Shown: in pieces, positions 1-9,109 of the stretch | Layout of the letters: each line of letters starts with the position of its first letter | How positions within the stretch are numbered: position 1 is the stretch's first letter | Origin: Chloroflexota bacterium | GTDB lineage: Bacteria; Chloroflexota; Anaerolineae; Aggregatilineales; J027 | Length of the DNA: 42,850 nt | Direction: 5' to 3' | NCBI GenBank assembly: GCA_022616515.1 | Contig: JAKEEQ010000123.1 | Location: 1-42,850 of the forward strand | The notes under the pieces: model-generated | Databases searched by the model: none | What the model saw: only the letters and a program-made list of their open reading frames with translations | Told to the model about the DNA's origin: nothing | Made by a program: the position numbers and the translations under genes

Positions 1-195
1 AAGTAGTCCCGGACGCTGTAGTAGCGCGGGGGATAGCGGCTGCGGTGGTTCAGCCCATGCGGGTCACCCCTGCATAAACGGATTGTCATGTTTGTACATG
101 CAATTTGAGACTATAGCGCGAAACTCTTTCATACCAAAAAAATTTCTGCACTTTTTACCAAAAACCCTTTACATTGATGGCAAAATTGTCATCAC
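1..195. other. Left-edge noncoding stretch
   Basis: No convincing gene is visible. The last part holds a near-perfect inverted repeat at 175-194 (nine-base arms, one G-T pair, two-base centre) directly after the stop of the oxidoreductase on the minus strand. It could be a weak terminator or an operator, but no clean T-run follows on either strand. Bases 1-80 are GC-rich and may be the tail of a gene cut by the window edge; no frame could be recognised. Confidence 0.3.
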
Positions 196-1293
196 TTAGT
201 CCATCATGCGCTCTGGCAAATCTACAGGCAACGGAAGCGGCTGGTCACAGGTGCTGGTAAGGGTGACGTGGCGTCCGGTTTCGGCGGCCTCCAGCATTGC
301 CAGCATGTTATCGAGCACATGAAAGGCTAATCTGCCGTTGGCGCGGTGATCACGACCTGTGGCGATGGCATGAACCATGTCCGCGACTCCGATGCCGCGC
401 AAAACCGTGTCGGAATGACTCAACGACACATCCACCCACTGGGGATTATCCAGCCGCCACAACCGCACTGGTCCCTTGAATGTATTAGGGTCAGGTACAA
501 TAAGCGTTCCCTCGGAACCATAAATTTCAATACGTGGCAGGGTATGCTGCTGAACATCAAAGCTCATCACCATCGTGGCAATGGGTCCTGACTGAAATTC
601 CAGCGAACCGCTGACGTGCGTTGGGGTGTAGACCGGGATGCGTTGACCTCGGATGGATTCATGTCCCGCGACCCGCTCGGTGAACGATATACGTGCTGAG
701 GACGTTAAACGCCGGATTGGACCCAACAGATGAATCAGAGTGGTCAAATAATATGGTCCCATGTCAAACAACGGTCCGGCCCCCACCTGATAGAAAAATG
801 GTGGATTGGGATGCCAGCTTTCAGGACCAGAACTCATCATAAATGCCGTTGCTGCCACAGGTTCACCAATTGCGCCTTCGTCAATCAGTTTTCGGCAGGT
901 CTGCAATCCGCCGCCGAGAAACGTGTCGGGTGCTGAGCCAACACGCAGCCCGGATGCCTCAGCCAATGCCAGAATCTCTGCGCCATCTTCGCGGGTAATA
1001 GCCAGCGGCTTTTCACTGTACACATGTTTACCTGCAAGCAGAATTACTTTCGACACCTCAGCATGCGCGGCGGGAATGGTCAGATTGATAACCAGGCCAA
1101 TATCGAAGTCCGCCAGCAGTTCTGGAATGGAGAGGGCATTGATACCTGTGTTATTTGCCAGAGCAGCAGCAGCTTTAGAGTTGATGTCGGCACAGGCGAC
1201 CACGTTGAGCGCATCCCACTGGTTACAACCCTGTACATAGCGCGGCGCGATATTGCCACAACCAATGATGCCGACATTCATGTTAGCGACCAT
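196..1293 (-). CDS. Gfo/Idh/MocA-family NAD(P)-dependent oxidoreductase
   Basis: Predicted cytosolic sugar or inositol-type dehydrogenase. The protein (365 residues from ATG 1293) opens with a Rossmann dinucleotide motif (VGIIGCGNIAPR), then carries the family's EKPLA motif near residue 100, where the lysine contacts cofactor and substrate. The C-terminal half fits the GFO_IDH_MocA alpha/beta domain. ATG 1293 was chosen because an AAGGG stands about 8 bases before it; it overlaps the end of the isomerase gene by 11 bases. ATG 1281, one base beyond that stop, is the alternative. Longer upstream starts would run deep into the neighbour. Paired with a xylose-isomerase-like TIM-barrel protein, it probably works in catabolism of a sugar or cyclitol. 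The substrate cannot be read from sequence. Confidence 0.88.
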   Translation of the reverse strand: MVANMNVGIIGCGNIAPRYVQGCNQWDALNVVACADINSKAAAALANNTGINALSIPELLADFDIGLVINLTIPAAHAEVSKVILLAGKHVYSEKPLAITREDGAEILALAEASGLRVGSAPDTFLGGGLQTCRKLIDEGAIGEPVAATAFMMSSGPESWHPNPPFFYQVGAGPLFDMGPYYLTTLIHLLGPIRRLTSSARISFTERVAGHESIRGQRIPVYTPTHVSGSLEFQSGPIATMVMSFDVQQHTLPRIEIYGSEGTLIVPDPNTFKGPVRLWRLDNPQWVDVSLSHSDTVLRGIGVADMVHAIATGRDHRANGRLAFHVLDNMLAMLEAAETGRHVTLTSTCDQPLPLPVDLPERMMD

Positions 1294-2032
1294 GTCCCAA
1301 CCCTTCGTTGACAAGGTAGCGGTAACTCGCTTCGACGGCTTCGAGCATATCGGTTGCACAGCGATCCAATTCGACGATTAACCATTCGGCGTGCTCTGCT
1401 GCCTCGATCACGGCGGTTATATCGATCACGCCCTGTCCGGCGGCGACCATATCTGATTTAGGTGCATCCGCCGGGCCGTCTTTGATATGCAGAAAGGTTG
1501 CTCTTTGGCCGGACTCTTTGATGAATTGCACCGGGTCCAGGCCCCCCACTTTTGCCCAATACACATCCACCTCAAAGAAGATGGCGGGGTCCAACTCTTG
1601 CAGCATAATCTCGTAGGGTCTTTGTCCTTCAACTGGCTCAATCTCCCACCAGTGATTGTGATAGCCAAAAGTCAGGCCGTGTTGTCCTAGATCTTGCGCC
1701 ACGCCGTTCAAGCGTTCGCAGGTGCGCTTGACCTCGTCAAGTGTTCGGAACTCATCCGGCCCGTAGCCTGCAATCACACGGGAGATGCCGTATATCCGGG
1801 CAATCCGCAATACATCAGCCAGTTTTTCACCTTCTGGCACAGGGACATGGGCCGACGGTATTTGAAAGTCCAGTTCCTTGAGAAGCGCCGCCTGTTCATC
1901 TAAGTTGTCCGGTACACCGAATGGTTCGACACCAGCATAACCAATGTCAGCGAGGCGATGAATCACACCCGAATAGTCATCTTTAAGCTGCTCACGAACC
2001 GTGTAAAGCTGTAATCCGATTGGTAAAGTCAT
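1283..2032 (-). CDS. Sugar phosphate isomerase/epimerase (xylose-isomerase-like TIM barrel)
   Basis: A 249-residue protein of the AP_endonuc_2/xylose-isomerase-like family. The N-terminus (PIGLQLYTVREQL) and the strands ending in GVEPFG, IPSAHVPVP, FGYHNHWWE, FEVDVYWAKVGG and FLHIKDG are typical of this barrel. The E, D, H and E residues at strand ends are the usual divalent-metal ligands (FEVDVYW, HIKDG, IVELD). ATG 2032 has an AGGA eight bases upstream; the longer ATG at 2068 adds only an unrelated leader. It is co-transcribed with the Gfo/Idh/MocA gene, and this pairing is common in sugar and inositol breakdown operons. The specific substrate is unknown. Confidence 0.85.
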   Translation of the reverse strand: MTLPIGLQLYTVREQLKDDYSGVIHRLADIGYAGVEPFGVPDNLDEQAALLKELDFQIPSAHVPVPEGEKLADVLRIARIYGISRVIAGYGPDEFRTLDEVKRTCERLNGVAQDLGQHGLTFGYHNHWWEIEPVEGQRPYEIMLQELDPAIFFEVDVYWAKVGGLDPVQFIKESGQRATFLHIKDGPADAPKSDMVAAGQGVIDITAVIEAAEHAEWLIVELDRCATDMLEAVEASYRYLVNEGLGHGR

Positions 2033-2131
2033 GGTGTAGTCCTTTTGAGAGAAAAAACCCTGAACCATAGATGTGATTAAACATATCTCGTAAAAGGGTT
2101 GATTTCCAGATTGAATTACGGACGGAGGAGA

Positions 2132-3598
2132 TTAATGGATTGGTTTGGCCGGAAGATAAACTGTGAAGGTACTTCCTTCACCCGGAACACTGTTGAACTC
2201 AATGCGACCACCGTGTGCTTCAATCGACTGCTTGACGATCATCAAGCCGAGTCCGCTGCCTTTAATTGAACCGACATTCTCGCCACGATGGAAAGCTTCA
2301 AAAACATAACGCTGATCTTTTTCCGGGATACCGATACCGTTGTCATGAACAGATACTTTGACCCAGTCTTCCAGTATCTCAAATCCTATGTTTACCTCTC
2401 CTGTATGTTCATCACAATACTTGATTGCATTGGATATCAGATTGCTAAAGATTTTATTGATGAGTAGTTCATCCAGCAAAAGCAGCGGTGCAGTGTCTGG
2501 ACAGCTAATCTGAAATGTCATGGGCTTTTGAAAGGCATTTTGAAGTTCCTCTGATTTCTGCTGGAGGAAAATGCAGACATCAATTGGCATCAGATCAAGC
2601 CGGTAACCTGCCATCTCGTTCTTATTGATAAATGAAATCTCATCCAGTAGTTGCGAAAGGGTATTGACCTGGTGGTCGATTTTGTTCAACTGCTCAATGC
2701 GCTGGTTTGTTTCAATTTTGCCTTCCATCATTCGCAGCATTCCGGCGGTACTCATGATGAGTGTTAGCGGGGTCCGAAAGTCATGGGCCACCATCGAAAG
2801 AAAACGAGACTTCAACTGCCGAAGTTCTTTTTCTTTTTCTAGTTCCTGTTGTAGACGATCTGCCTCCAACCGATCCGTCAAATCGCTGATAAACGCTACG
2901 ACATGGGGTGCATTGTCAATTTGAAGGTGAGACAGTGCAATATCGGCGGGGAATTCAGAACCATCTTTACGTAGTGCCGTGAAATGAGCACCATATCCCA
3001 TCGGGCGGCTGGTGGGGTTCAACCAGTAGCGGGCTTCCAATTTGCCGTGTAATTCGCGAAAATGACCCGGTAGCAGAACATGAAAGTGTTTCGCAATCAA
3101 TTCCTCTTTATCATATCCGAACAGCAATATTGTGCGACGATTAACGAGTTTGATGACGCCCTCATCATCAATCACAAGCATCGCAACGGATGCTCCTTCC
3201 AGCAGTGTTCGATAGCGGCTTTCACTCTCTTGAAGCTGACGTTCGACGGCTTGCAATGACTGGCGTTCTCGACCGGCACCATAAACTATGTCTTCATCGG
3301 GTGCGTAGGAACATTGCCACTCGACCGACAAATAACTCCCATCCTGCCTGATTAAGCGGATAGGGATAGGCCCTTGTTCCTGTCCCTTAATCAATTCATC
3401 AAGATATTTCAGTACATACTGCCGGTCATCGGGGTGAATAATCGCGGTAAAGGTGAGGTCGCTCAAGTCGGAATGCGAATATCTAAGCGCCCTTAATAAA
3501 GCAGGGTTTGTGGCAATAAAATATCCGTCTCGCGAAATTGTACAAAAAAATTCCGAGGAAAGTTGAAAAAACTTCTTATAAGATAAATCGGTTGGCAA
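2132..3598 (-). CDS. Cytosolic PAS-PAS sensor histidine kinase
   Basis: A 488-residue histidine kinase with no membrane segment. Two PAS domains lie at about residues 10-120 and 125-240. They are followed by a short helical linker (LQQELEKEKELRQLKS), a HisKA domain with H-box SMVAHDFRTPLTLI, and an HATPase_c domain with N-box (NLISNAIKY), G1 (DNGIGIP) and G2 (GSGLGL). The start is a TTG at 3598; no in-frame ATG lies before the first PAS, and its ribosome site is weak, so the start is uncertain. From the last PAS onward it closely resembles the neighbouring 1053-residue kinase, which points to tandem duplication. No response regulator lies nearby, so its partner is elsewhere. Confidence 0.88.
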   Translation of the reverse strand: MPTDLSYKKFFQLSSEFFCTISRDGYFIATNPALLRALRYSHSDLSDLTFTAIIHPDDRQYVLKYLDELIKGQEQGPIPIRLIRQDGSYLSVEWQCSYAPDEDIVYGAGRERQSLQAVERQLQESESRYRTLLEGASVAMLVIDDEGVIKLVNRRTILLFGYDKEELIAKHFHVLLPGHFRELHGKLEARYWLNPTSRPMGYGAHFTALRKDGSEFPADIALSHLQIDNAPHVVAFISDLTDRLEADRLQQELEKEKELRQLKSRFLSMVAHDFRTPLTLIMSTAGMLRMMEGKIETNQRIEQLNKIDHQVNTLSQLLDEISFINKNEMAGYRLDLMPIDVCIFLQQKSEELQNAFQKPMTFQISCPDTAPLLLLDELLINKIFSNLISNAIKYCDEHTGEVNIGFEILEDWVKVSVHDNGIGIPEKDQRYVFEAFHRGENVGSIKGSGLGLMIVKQSIEAHGGRIEFNSVPGEGSTFTVYLPAKPIH

Positions 3599-3671
3599 AA
3601 TATTTAGTCCACTTCCGCGCTGGCAAAGACGTCTGCTCGAATTGTAAGTAGCCTCTTAGAAAATAACAAGT

Positions 3672-6600
3672 TTATCTACTAACGTCAGCCTTTATTGACT
3701 GGGCAGGAAGCTGAACTCGGAACGTGGTTCCTTTCCCCACTTCGCTCTCAAAGTCAATCCGACCGCCGTGCGCTTCAACGGCAGTCTTGACAATGGCTAA
3801 TCCCAATCCGCTACCGCTGATGTTGCCTACATTTCTCGCCCGATGAAAGACCTCGAATATATACTTTTGATCTTCTTCTGGAATGCCAATTCCTTTATCG
3901 GATACATCAATGCGGAGCCAATCATCAACAACATTACACGCAATAACGACTTTGCCTTCATCCTGCTTTGAGTATTTAACGGCATTAGAGACGAGATTGC
4001 TAAAGATTTGATGCAGCAGTAACTCGTCCAGTAAATAGATGTCTGGATCACCACAGGCAAGGGTAATGGTGATTGGCTTCGGGGTGGAATAAGTCACTTC
4101 GTCCACAATTTGCTTCAAAAAAGTAACCATACTAACCGGCGTCAGTTGTAATTTGTGTCCGCTGAGTTCGTTTCTATTGATGAAAGAAACCTCGTCTAGA
4201 AGCTTGGACAAGCGTTCAACCTGCCGGTCAATCTTCTGAAGACTTGTGTCTCGTTGATCGGACGTTATTTTGTCGCCCAGCATTCTTACCAATCCCGTTG
4301 AACTCATTATCAGTGTCAGCGGTGTACGAAAATCATGGGCGACCATGGACAGAAATCGTGATTTTAGCTCACGCAGTTCTTTTTCCCGCTCAAGTTCTTG
4401 TTGTAAATGAGCTGCTCGTTCGGCCTGTAATCGATCAGATAAATCGACAATAAACGCGACGTAATGGACCGCGTCATCAATCACAATGTAACTTAGAGCG
4501 ACATCCGTCGGGAAAGTCGTGCCGTCACTGCGAACCCCTGAGATACTCAAGCCAATACCCATCGCGCGATTTTCCGGGTTTTGTATAAAGGTATCAAAAT
4601 GATGCGAGTGGCTGGACCGTTCCTCAATGGGGATAAGGCGGTCAAATGGTCTGTCGATTAGCTCCTCTTCGTCATAGTCGAAAAGCGCGGCTGTCTCCCG
4701 GTTAATGAATTTAATCTGCCCATCACGGTTGATAATGATCAAGGCCACCGGGGCATTTTCAAGGAGGGTTCGATAGCGCCGCTCACTTTCGCGCATTTCT
4801 GCCGTGATGCGCATCCGCTCAACCTCATGGGCGGCCCGTACCGCCACAATCTGCATAATGGATCGCGCCAGGCTGACTCTGGTAAGCGGTTTTTTGGACA
4901 TCAGCACAATAATGCCGAGTGGTGCGCCGTTGGAATCCCACAATTGAATGCCCATATAACCTTCCACATCCAGATGAACCAGACCGGCATCATCGGGAAA
5001 AGTGTGCTGGACATTCTGGGGAAACACCGCCATGTTGTGTTTAAAGACATGTTCACACGGGCTTCCGCTCAGTTCATAGCGGAAGTTGTCGAGGATTTCG
5101 TCGCCATGAGATACTACCAGCGTGATCACGGCATCCCCGGTTTCAACCAGTTCGCCGATAAACGCATAATCAACGTCAAGACGGTTCGTCAAATATGTTA
5201 CAAGCGCTTGAAGAAAATCTGTTGAATTTTCGGACCATCCGGCCTGAGCGGTGAAAAAGAGGGCGTTTTCAATGTACTTTTGCTGGGTAATATCGCGCCA
5301 GAAACTTAATAAGTATGTTTTGCCATTTAGCGTGATGATTGTGGTGTGGACGGAAAGATAGCGTATATCGCCGTCTCCGGTTGGGACTAACAGCTCTTCC
5401 TGATACTGTCCTTCATCAAGGACTCTTTCTAGATGCTTCGTTTGTCCAAGTAAGGTCATATCCAGTGAGCGGAAGGAGGTCTCTGTATGACCTACCAATT
5501 CGTAGGCAGCCCGATTGTGCTGGACAAACTGTTTTGTCTCAGGATCAATGAGGACAATACCGTCCGTTGCTTGCTCAAAGAGAGTCCGGTAGCGTTGTTC
5601 ACTCTCCAATAGGCGCTGTTCAACCTGTTTATGGTGGGTGATGTCATAAAGAGTGCCGACCAATCCTTTGAGTTCACCCTCTTCGTCATAAACAGATTCA
5701 CCCCCGGACCAGAGCCATTTTATATCTCCGCCGGGTGTAATAATTCGATACTCTGTCGTCCACAATAGGCCGGTCTCCAACGCTTGTTGGGCCGATTCAA
5801 GCAAATACACTCTGTCATTGGGATGAACATATTTGAGAAAATTCGTGAAGGTTGGCTCGGTGGCATCGGGCGCAATTTCCAACATATCACACACTTCGCT
5901 GGACCACTCAAAGGTGTCGTCGATAAGGTCCCATTCCCACGTCCCGATTTTCGAGAATTTCGCGGACTGTTTCAACAGGGACTGCTGTTTGCGAACAAGA
6001 TTCTCGGCGTTGCGCTGTTCAGTGATGTCAATTGAAGTGCCCAGAATTTGTTTGACGTTGCCGTTCACATCGCGACTGAACACGGTGTCGTAACTGCGGA
6101 ACCAGCGATATTCATTATCTGCCCCGCGCATGCGGTAGCTGTTCGAGAAGACATCTTCATCGCTTGCGGTTGCCCACTGCGTATTAAAAGTTTCCAGACT
6201 GGCAAGATCATCGGGATGTATTCTGTCGGCGAAAAATTTCTGGCTGTCTGCCTGCAATTCTTCGAGAGTAATGTTGTAATAATTTAATACAAAGGCATTG
6301 GCAAAGATGGTTGAGGCTAAGGGGACATCGTAGACATATACCATGTAAGGTATGCCGTCCGCCATTGACTGCAATAGTTCCAACTCGGCCTGTGCTTGTT
6401 CGAGTTTGGTGGCTTGGGTGATGTCGCGACCCACCGCATAAATAAAATTATTGTCTGACCGTGCGGTCCAGGCAATCCGACAGTAGTCGCCGCTTGCTGT
6501 TTGACAGCGTGACGTGAACGTGGTGAGCGATTGTTCATTGCCAGAATGTTGTAATTTCTGTTGGGCGAGTGTTCGATCTTTGGAGTGAAAGAACTCCCAG

Positions 6601-6833
6601 AATGATTTGCCGATGAGTTCATCGGAAGAATAGCCAAGCGTTTTTTCCAGTGCGGGGTTGGCGCGGTGCAATTTTCCATCTCTGGACATTGTAATCAGAA
6701 TATCCAGCGAGAGATTCGTAAGCTGTTCACACACCAACAAGTCATTGACCAATGTTTCCAGATCGATGTTGCGCTCCTGCGCCAGAGCATACAACTGATC
6801 GGAAAAAGAGGTGCTCAAGTTAAATTTGCTCAC
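3672..6833 (-). CDS. Multi-PAS/GAF cytosolic histidine kinase
   Basis: A 1053-residue soluble sensor kinase. In order: PAS at about 45-140, PAS 150-275, PAS 290-400, PAS 410-525, GAF at about 535-690, PAS 700-810, a HisKA H-box (SMVAHDFRTPLTLI) near 840, and HATPase_c with NLVSNAVKY, DKGIGIP and GSGLGLAIV motifs. Several PAS modules end in the PAC-type DITxx motif, and no transmembrane segment is present. The start is GTG at 6833. It lies 73 bases upstream of the shorter paralogous kinase and is probably transcribed with it. PAS and GAF domains can bind haem, flavin or small ligands, but nothing here identifies the signal. Confidence 0.9.
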   Translation of the reverse strand: MSKFNLSTSFSDQLYALAQERNIDLETLVNDLLVCEQLTNLSLDILITMSRDGKLHRANPALEKTLGYSSDELIGKSFWEFFHSKDRTLAQQKLQHSGNEQSLTTFTSRCQTASGDYCRIAWTARSDNNFIYAVGRDITQATKLEQAQAELELLQSMADGIPYMVYVYDVPLASTIFANAFVLNYYNITLEELQADSQKFFADRIHPDDLASLETFNTQWATASDEDVFSNSYRMRGADNEYRWFRSYDTVFSRDVNGNVKQILGTSIDITEQRNAENLVRKQQSLLKQSAKFSKIGTWEWDLIDDTFEWSSEVCDMLEIAPDATEPTFTNFLKYVHPNDRVYLLESAQQALETGLLWTTEYRIITPGGDIKWLWSGGESVYDEEGELKGLVGTLYDITHHKQVEQRLLESEQRYRTLFEQATDGIVLIDPETKQFVQHNRAAYELVGHTETSFRSLDMTLLGQTKHLERVLDEGQYQEELLVPTGDGDIRYLSVHTTIITLNGKTYLLSFWRDITQQKYIENALFFTAQAGWSENSTDFLQALVTYLTNRLDVDYAFIGELVETGDAVITLVVSHGDEILDNFRYELSGSPCEHVFKHNMAVFPQNVQHTFPDDAGLVHLDVEGYMGIQLWDSNGAPLGIIVLMSKKPLTRVSLARSIMQIVAVRAAHEVERMRITAEMRESERRYRTLLENAPVALIIINRDGQIKFINRETAALFDYDEEELIDRPFDRLIPIEERSSHSHHFDTFIQNPENRAMGIGLSISGVRSDGTTFPTDVALSYIVIDDAVHYVAFIVDLSDRLQAERAAHLQQELEREKELRELKSRFLSMVAHDFRTPLTLIMSSTGLVRMLGDKITSDQRDTSLQKIDRQVERLSKLLDEVSFINRNELSGHKLQLTPVSMVTFLKQIVDEVTYSTPKPITITLACGDPDIYLLDELLLHQIFSNLVSNAVKYSKQDEGKVVIACNVVDDWLRIDVSDKGIGIPEEDQKYIFEVFHRARNVGNISGSGLGLAIVKTAVEAHGGRIDFESEVGKGTTFRVQLPAQSIKADVSR

Positions 6834-7376
6834 ACGCTCTATTCCGCTTATGGGTCCAACTACTCAATACTATAGCAAAACCACTCCAACAAGTGTGAAA
6901 AATCGCTAAAGAATCGAAGACGGCAGTTTTATGGGTATCTTGCATGGAAAGACGAAGAATTTACACCGTATGTTGAGCGATCCCATTACGATGACACTTT
7001 GCCAGCCTACAATCACGGGTTTATCACTGCGCCCAGCGCGAGCAACCGGGTAACAACACGGGTCATAGGCCCGCATTTTTCTTGCCCTTTAACGTGCCGA
7101 TTTTCCTCATCATCCACAAACTGACTGTATGATCTAGAGCCTTTATATTTTTGATTTTTTGACCTGCTATTTTGCATGTGAAAATAGTGAAAAATATCCT
7201 TGTTTACCCCGTTTAGCCTGCGGAAAGCCCGCAATTAATTTTTCTTCACAAACGTAACATTACGCACATGTTATAGTAGCAGTGGGAGTCAAGAATTTAT
7301 ATATAAGTCTAACAACACCTTTTCTCTGAGTGTTACGACTTAAAATACCAGTGGGCATGATTGAGGAGGGAACATC
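6834..7376. other. Noncoding divergent regulatory region
   Basis: 543 bases with no recognisable gene between the minus-strand kinases and the plus-strand acyltransferase. A minus-strand TATAGT lies upstream of the kinase start. A plus-strand stem-loop at 7219-7233 (TGCGG/CCGCA) is followed by an AT-rich stretch with a T5 run, like a weak terminator. A GGG/CCC hairpin at 7059-7073 precedes another T-run. The promoter and inverted repeat near 7255 are listed separately. A 73-codon minus frame (7013-7234) resembles nothing known to me. Confidence 0.5.
7255..7277 (+). promoter_or_regulatory. Extended -10 promoter overlapping an inverted repeat
   Basis: TAACAT (7255-7260), seven bases, then ATGTTA (7268-7273) form a perfect six-base inverted repeat. 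The right arm runs into TG-T-TATAGT, an extended -10 with hexamer at 7272-7277. This would place transcription start near 7284, about 90 bases before the acyltransferase ATG. A dimeric regulator bound here would block that promoter. Motif-based only. Confidence 0.4.
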
Positions 7377-8030
7377 ATGGACGCCACCGCCATTGGTCAT
7401 CTGGTCGAAGAATCGCTGGTTGTTGAAAACATCACTGACGACAGTGAACTTCGAGAAATTGCGGAGTGGATGGTCTCGGAGAACTATTCAACACTATCTA
7501 CTCATCCTCACGTTGATCCCTACTGGGTCTATGACAATCTACTGCGCGAATATCATGCAAAGAACGCCCAATTTCTGCTGGCAATTGGATACAATCCCAA
7601 CACGGGTCTTGAAGAACCGCTCGGCACACTGCGTGTTGTTCCCTACGCTACTGAATTCATGGATTTGTTCGACATAGACTGGTCATCATTTGATTATCTT
7701 GAATTTGACCCCGACAATGCTGCCGAGTTGGGGCGGTTTACCGTCGCGGAAAGTGCGCGGCGCGGGGCAGGGCGTGAAGCAGGACTCCTCGAACTGGTTA
7801 CCTATGCACTCACCACTGGCGGCGGAATAGTCGCCACACTTGAGCATCAGAAAAAACAAAAGTGGGGTATCCTGACCAATTTTGTAGTCCAGTTACTGCA
7901 ACGGTCCGGGGTAGACATTTCACCTGCTCCACCAATGCCGCTCAATAACGACCATCACCATCCAATGTTCGATATATTCGATGTGTACTGGCGTCAAAAT
8001 ATCCCCATGCTTTACCGTTTCTGGGTTTGA
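7377..8030 (+). CDS. GNAT-fold acyltransferase-like protein (autoinducer-synthase/FeeM-like), tentative
   Basis: A 217-residue soluble protein starting at an ATG with a strong GGAGGG six bases upstream. I cannot name it firmly. The middle shows a pattern seen in acyl-homoserine-lactone-synthase-like and N-acyl amino acid synthase (FeeM-like) members of the acyltransferase superfamily: a strand with EPLGTLRVVP, then AELGRFTVAESARRG, where a conserved E-x-x-R stands before a helix, then a long helix and a strand (GGGIVATLEHQ). If right, it would join an acyl group from acyl-ACP or CoA to an amino compound. The C-terminus is rich in His, Pro and aromatics. It stands alone behind its own promoter and converges on the pseudokinase gene. 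An unrelated hypothetical is possible. Confidence 0.45.
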   Translation: MDATAIGHLVEESLVVENITDDSELREIAEWMVSENYSTLSTHPHVDPYWVYDNLLREYHAKNAQFLLAIGYNPNTGLEEPLGTLRVVPYATEFMDLFDIDWSSFDYLEFDPDNAAELGRFTVAESARRGAGREAGLLELVTYALTTGGGIVATLEHQKKQKWGILTNFVVQLLQRSGVDISPAPPMPLNNDHHHPMFDIFDVYWRQNIPMLYRFWV

Positions 8031-8044
8031 AGAATGTATTTCGC

Positions 8045-9094
8045 TCAGTCGTTATCTGGTTGAGGGAGATAGCCCTGTAAAGCCAGCGCGAAGTCCCCGG
8101 CTGTGCTGAAACGATCAGCCGGTTTTTTAGACATTCCTCGCATGACAGCGCAGGCTGCATCGTCGCTGATATTTGCATTGATGGTGTGCGGGTCGGGTGG
8201 AGGGTCGTTCAAATGAGCGAAAAGTACCTGTTCCATCGTTCCCTGAAAAGGCCGCTGCAACGTCAGCAACTCGTAAACCACGACGGATAGCGCATAAATA
8301 TCAACCCGGTGATCGATCACCATCTTGTTTCGAATCTGTTCCGGTGCCATGTAGTAAATCGCTCCAGTGACATCACTTTCATGATAAGCAAATTTACTCA
8401 TGCCGAAATCTGTCAAAACGGCACTGTTGTCGTGCCGGATGATAATGTTTGGCGGTTTGATGTTGCTGTGAATTGCGCCTTCTGCATGTGCGAAATCCAG
8501 TGCCCGGCAAATGTCATCTATCCAGCGCAAGATTTGAATATGGGAGAATAGTGCGCCACGTTTAATCACAGTGCTGAGATCAACACCATCAATAAATTCT
8601 ACGACCATGTAGGGTAGGTTGCCCGTTATGGTGTACTCCTGAACATGGGCGATGTTCGGATGATGCAGACTCATTCCGGTACGGGCTTCCAGTTCAAAGC
8701 GATGGTGCTTCACCTCATCGCCTTTTCTCAAGATTTTGACTGCAACAACTTCGTTATCACCTACCGCCTTATAAACCTCCGTCACGCCACCTACGCCTAC
8801 CAATTCCAACAGCTTATAACCGCCCAGAGTTTGCTCGGAAAGCAAACCGGCATGCGATAGGGTTTTGTGAGCAGTATGAAGCTCATTCAAATCGAAACGG
8901 AAGTGATAGAGGTGGCGGTCAATAAAATGTTGAATAAGACGACGCACTGGCGTGTAGGTTATCACTGCGACGAGTGTCGAAATCGCAATGGAGAGGAGAA
9001 GCCGATCATCACCGAGCAGGACCAGCGTCAACAACACATCAGCAGCCACAAATACCGCCAGACCAATCAATACCAGTACGCGATAGATAACCAC
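8045..9094 (-). CDS. Membrane-anchored Ser/Thr kinase-like protein, probable pseudokinase
   Basis: 349 residues. Two hydrophobic segments (about 5-28 and 32-49) are followed by TPVRRLIQHFIDRHLY, a sequence typical of the end of the membrane region of LiaS/NarX-like histidine kinases in this phylum. A complete Ser/Thr kinase fold follows (about 92-345). A glycine loop is present (GVGGVTEVY, 100-108), as are the ATP lysine K120 (VAVK), DFG 229-231 and APE 250-252. The catalytic loop reads H209-S210-N211-IKPPN, so the catalytic Asp of HRD is Asn. I confirmed the codon as AAC (8464-8462). Activity is therefore doubtful. The start is GTG 9094, 15 bases after the STAND gene's stop, and the two are probably one operon. 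Confidence 0.85.
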   Translation of the reverse strand: MVIYRVLVLIGLAVFVAADVLLTLVLLGDDRLLLSIAISTLVAVITYTPVRRLIQHFIDRHLYHFRFDLNELHTAHKTLSHAGLLSEQTLGGYKLLELVGVGGVTEVYKAVGDNEVVAVKILRKGDEVKHHRFELEARTGMSLHHPNIAHVQEYTITGNLPYMVVEFIDGVDLSTVIKRGALFSHIQILRWIDDICRALDFAHAEGAIHSNIKPPNIIIRHDNSAVLTDFGMSKFAYHESDVTGAIYYMAPEQIRNKMVIDHRVDIYALSVVVYELLTLQRPFQGTMEQVLFAHLNDPPPDPHTINANISDDAACAVMRGMSKKPADRFSTAGDFALALQGYLPQPDND

Positions 9095-9109
9095 CGGCGG
9101 AAGCTGAGT

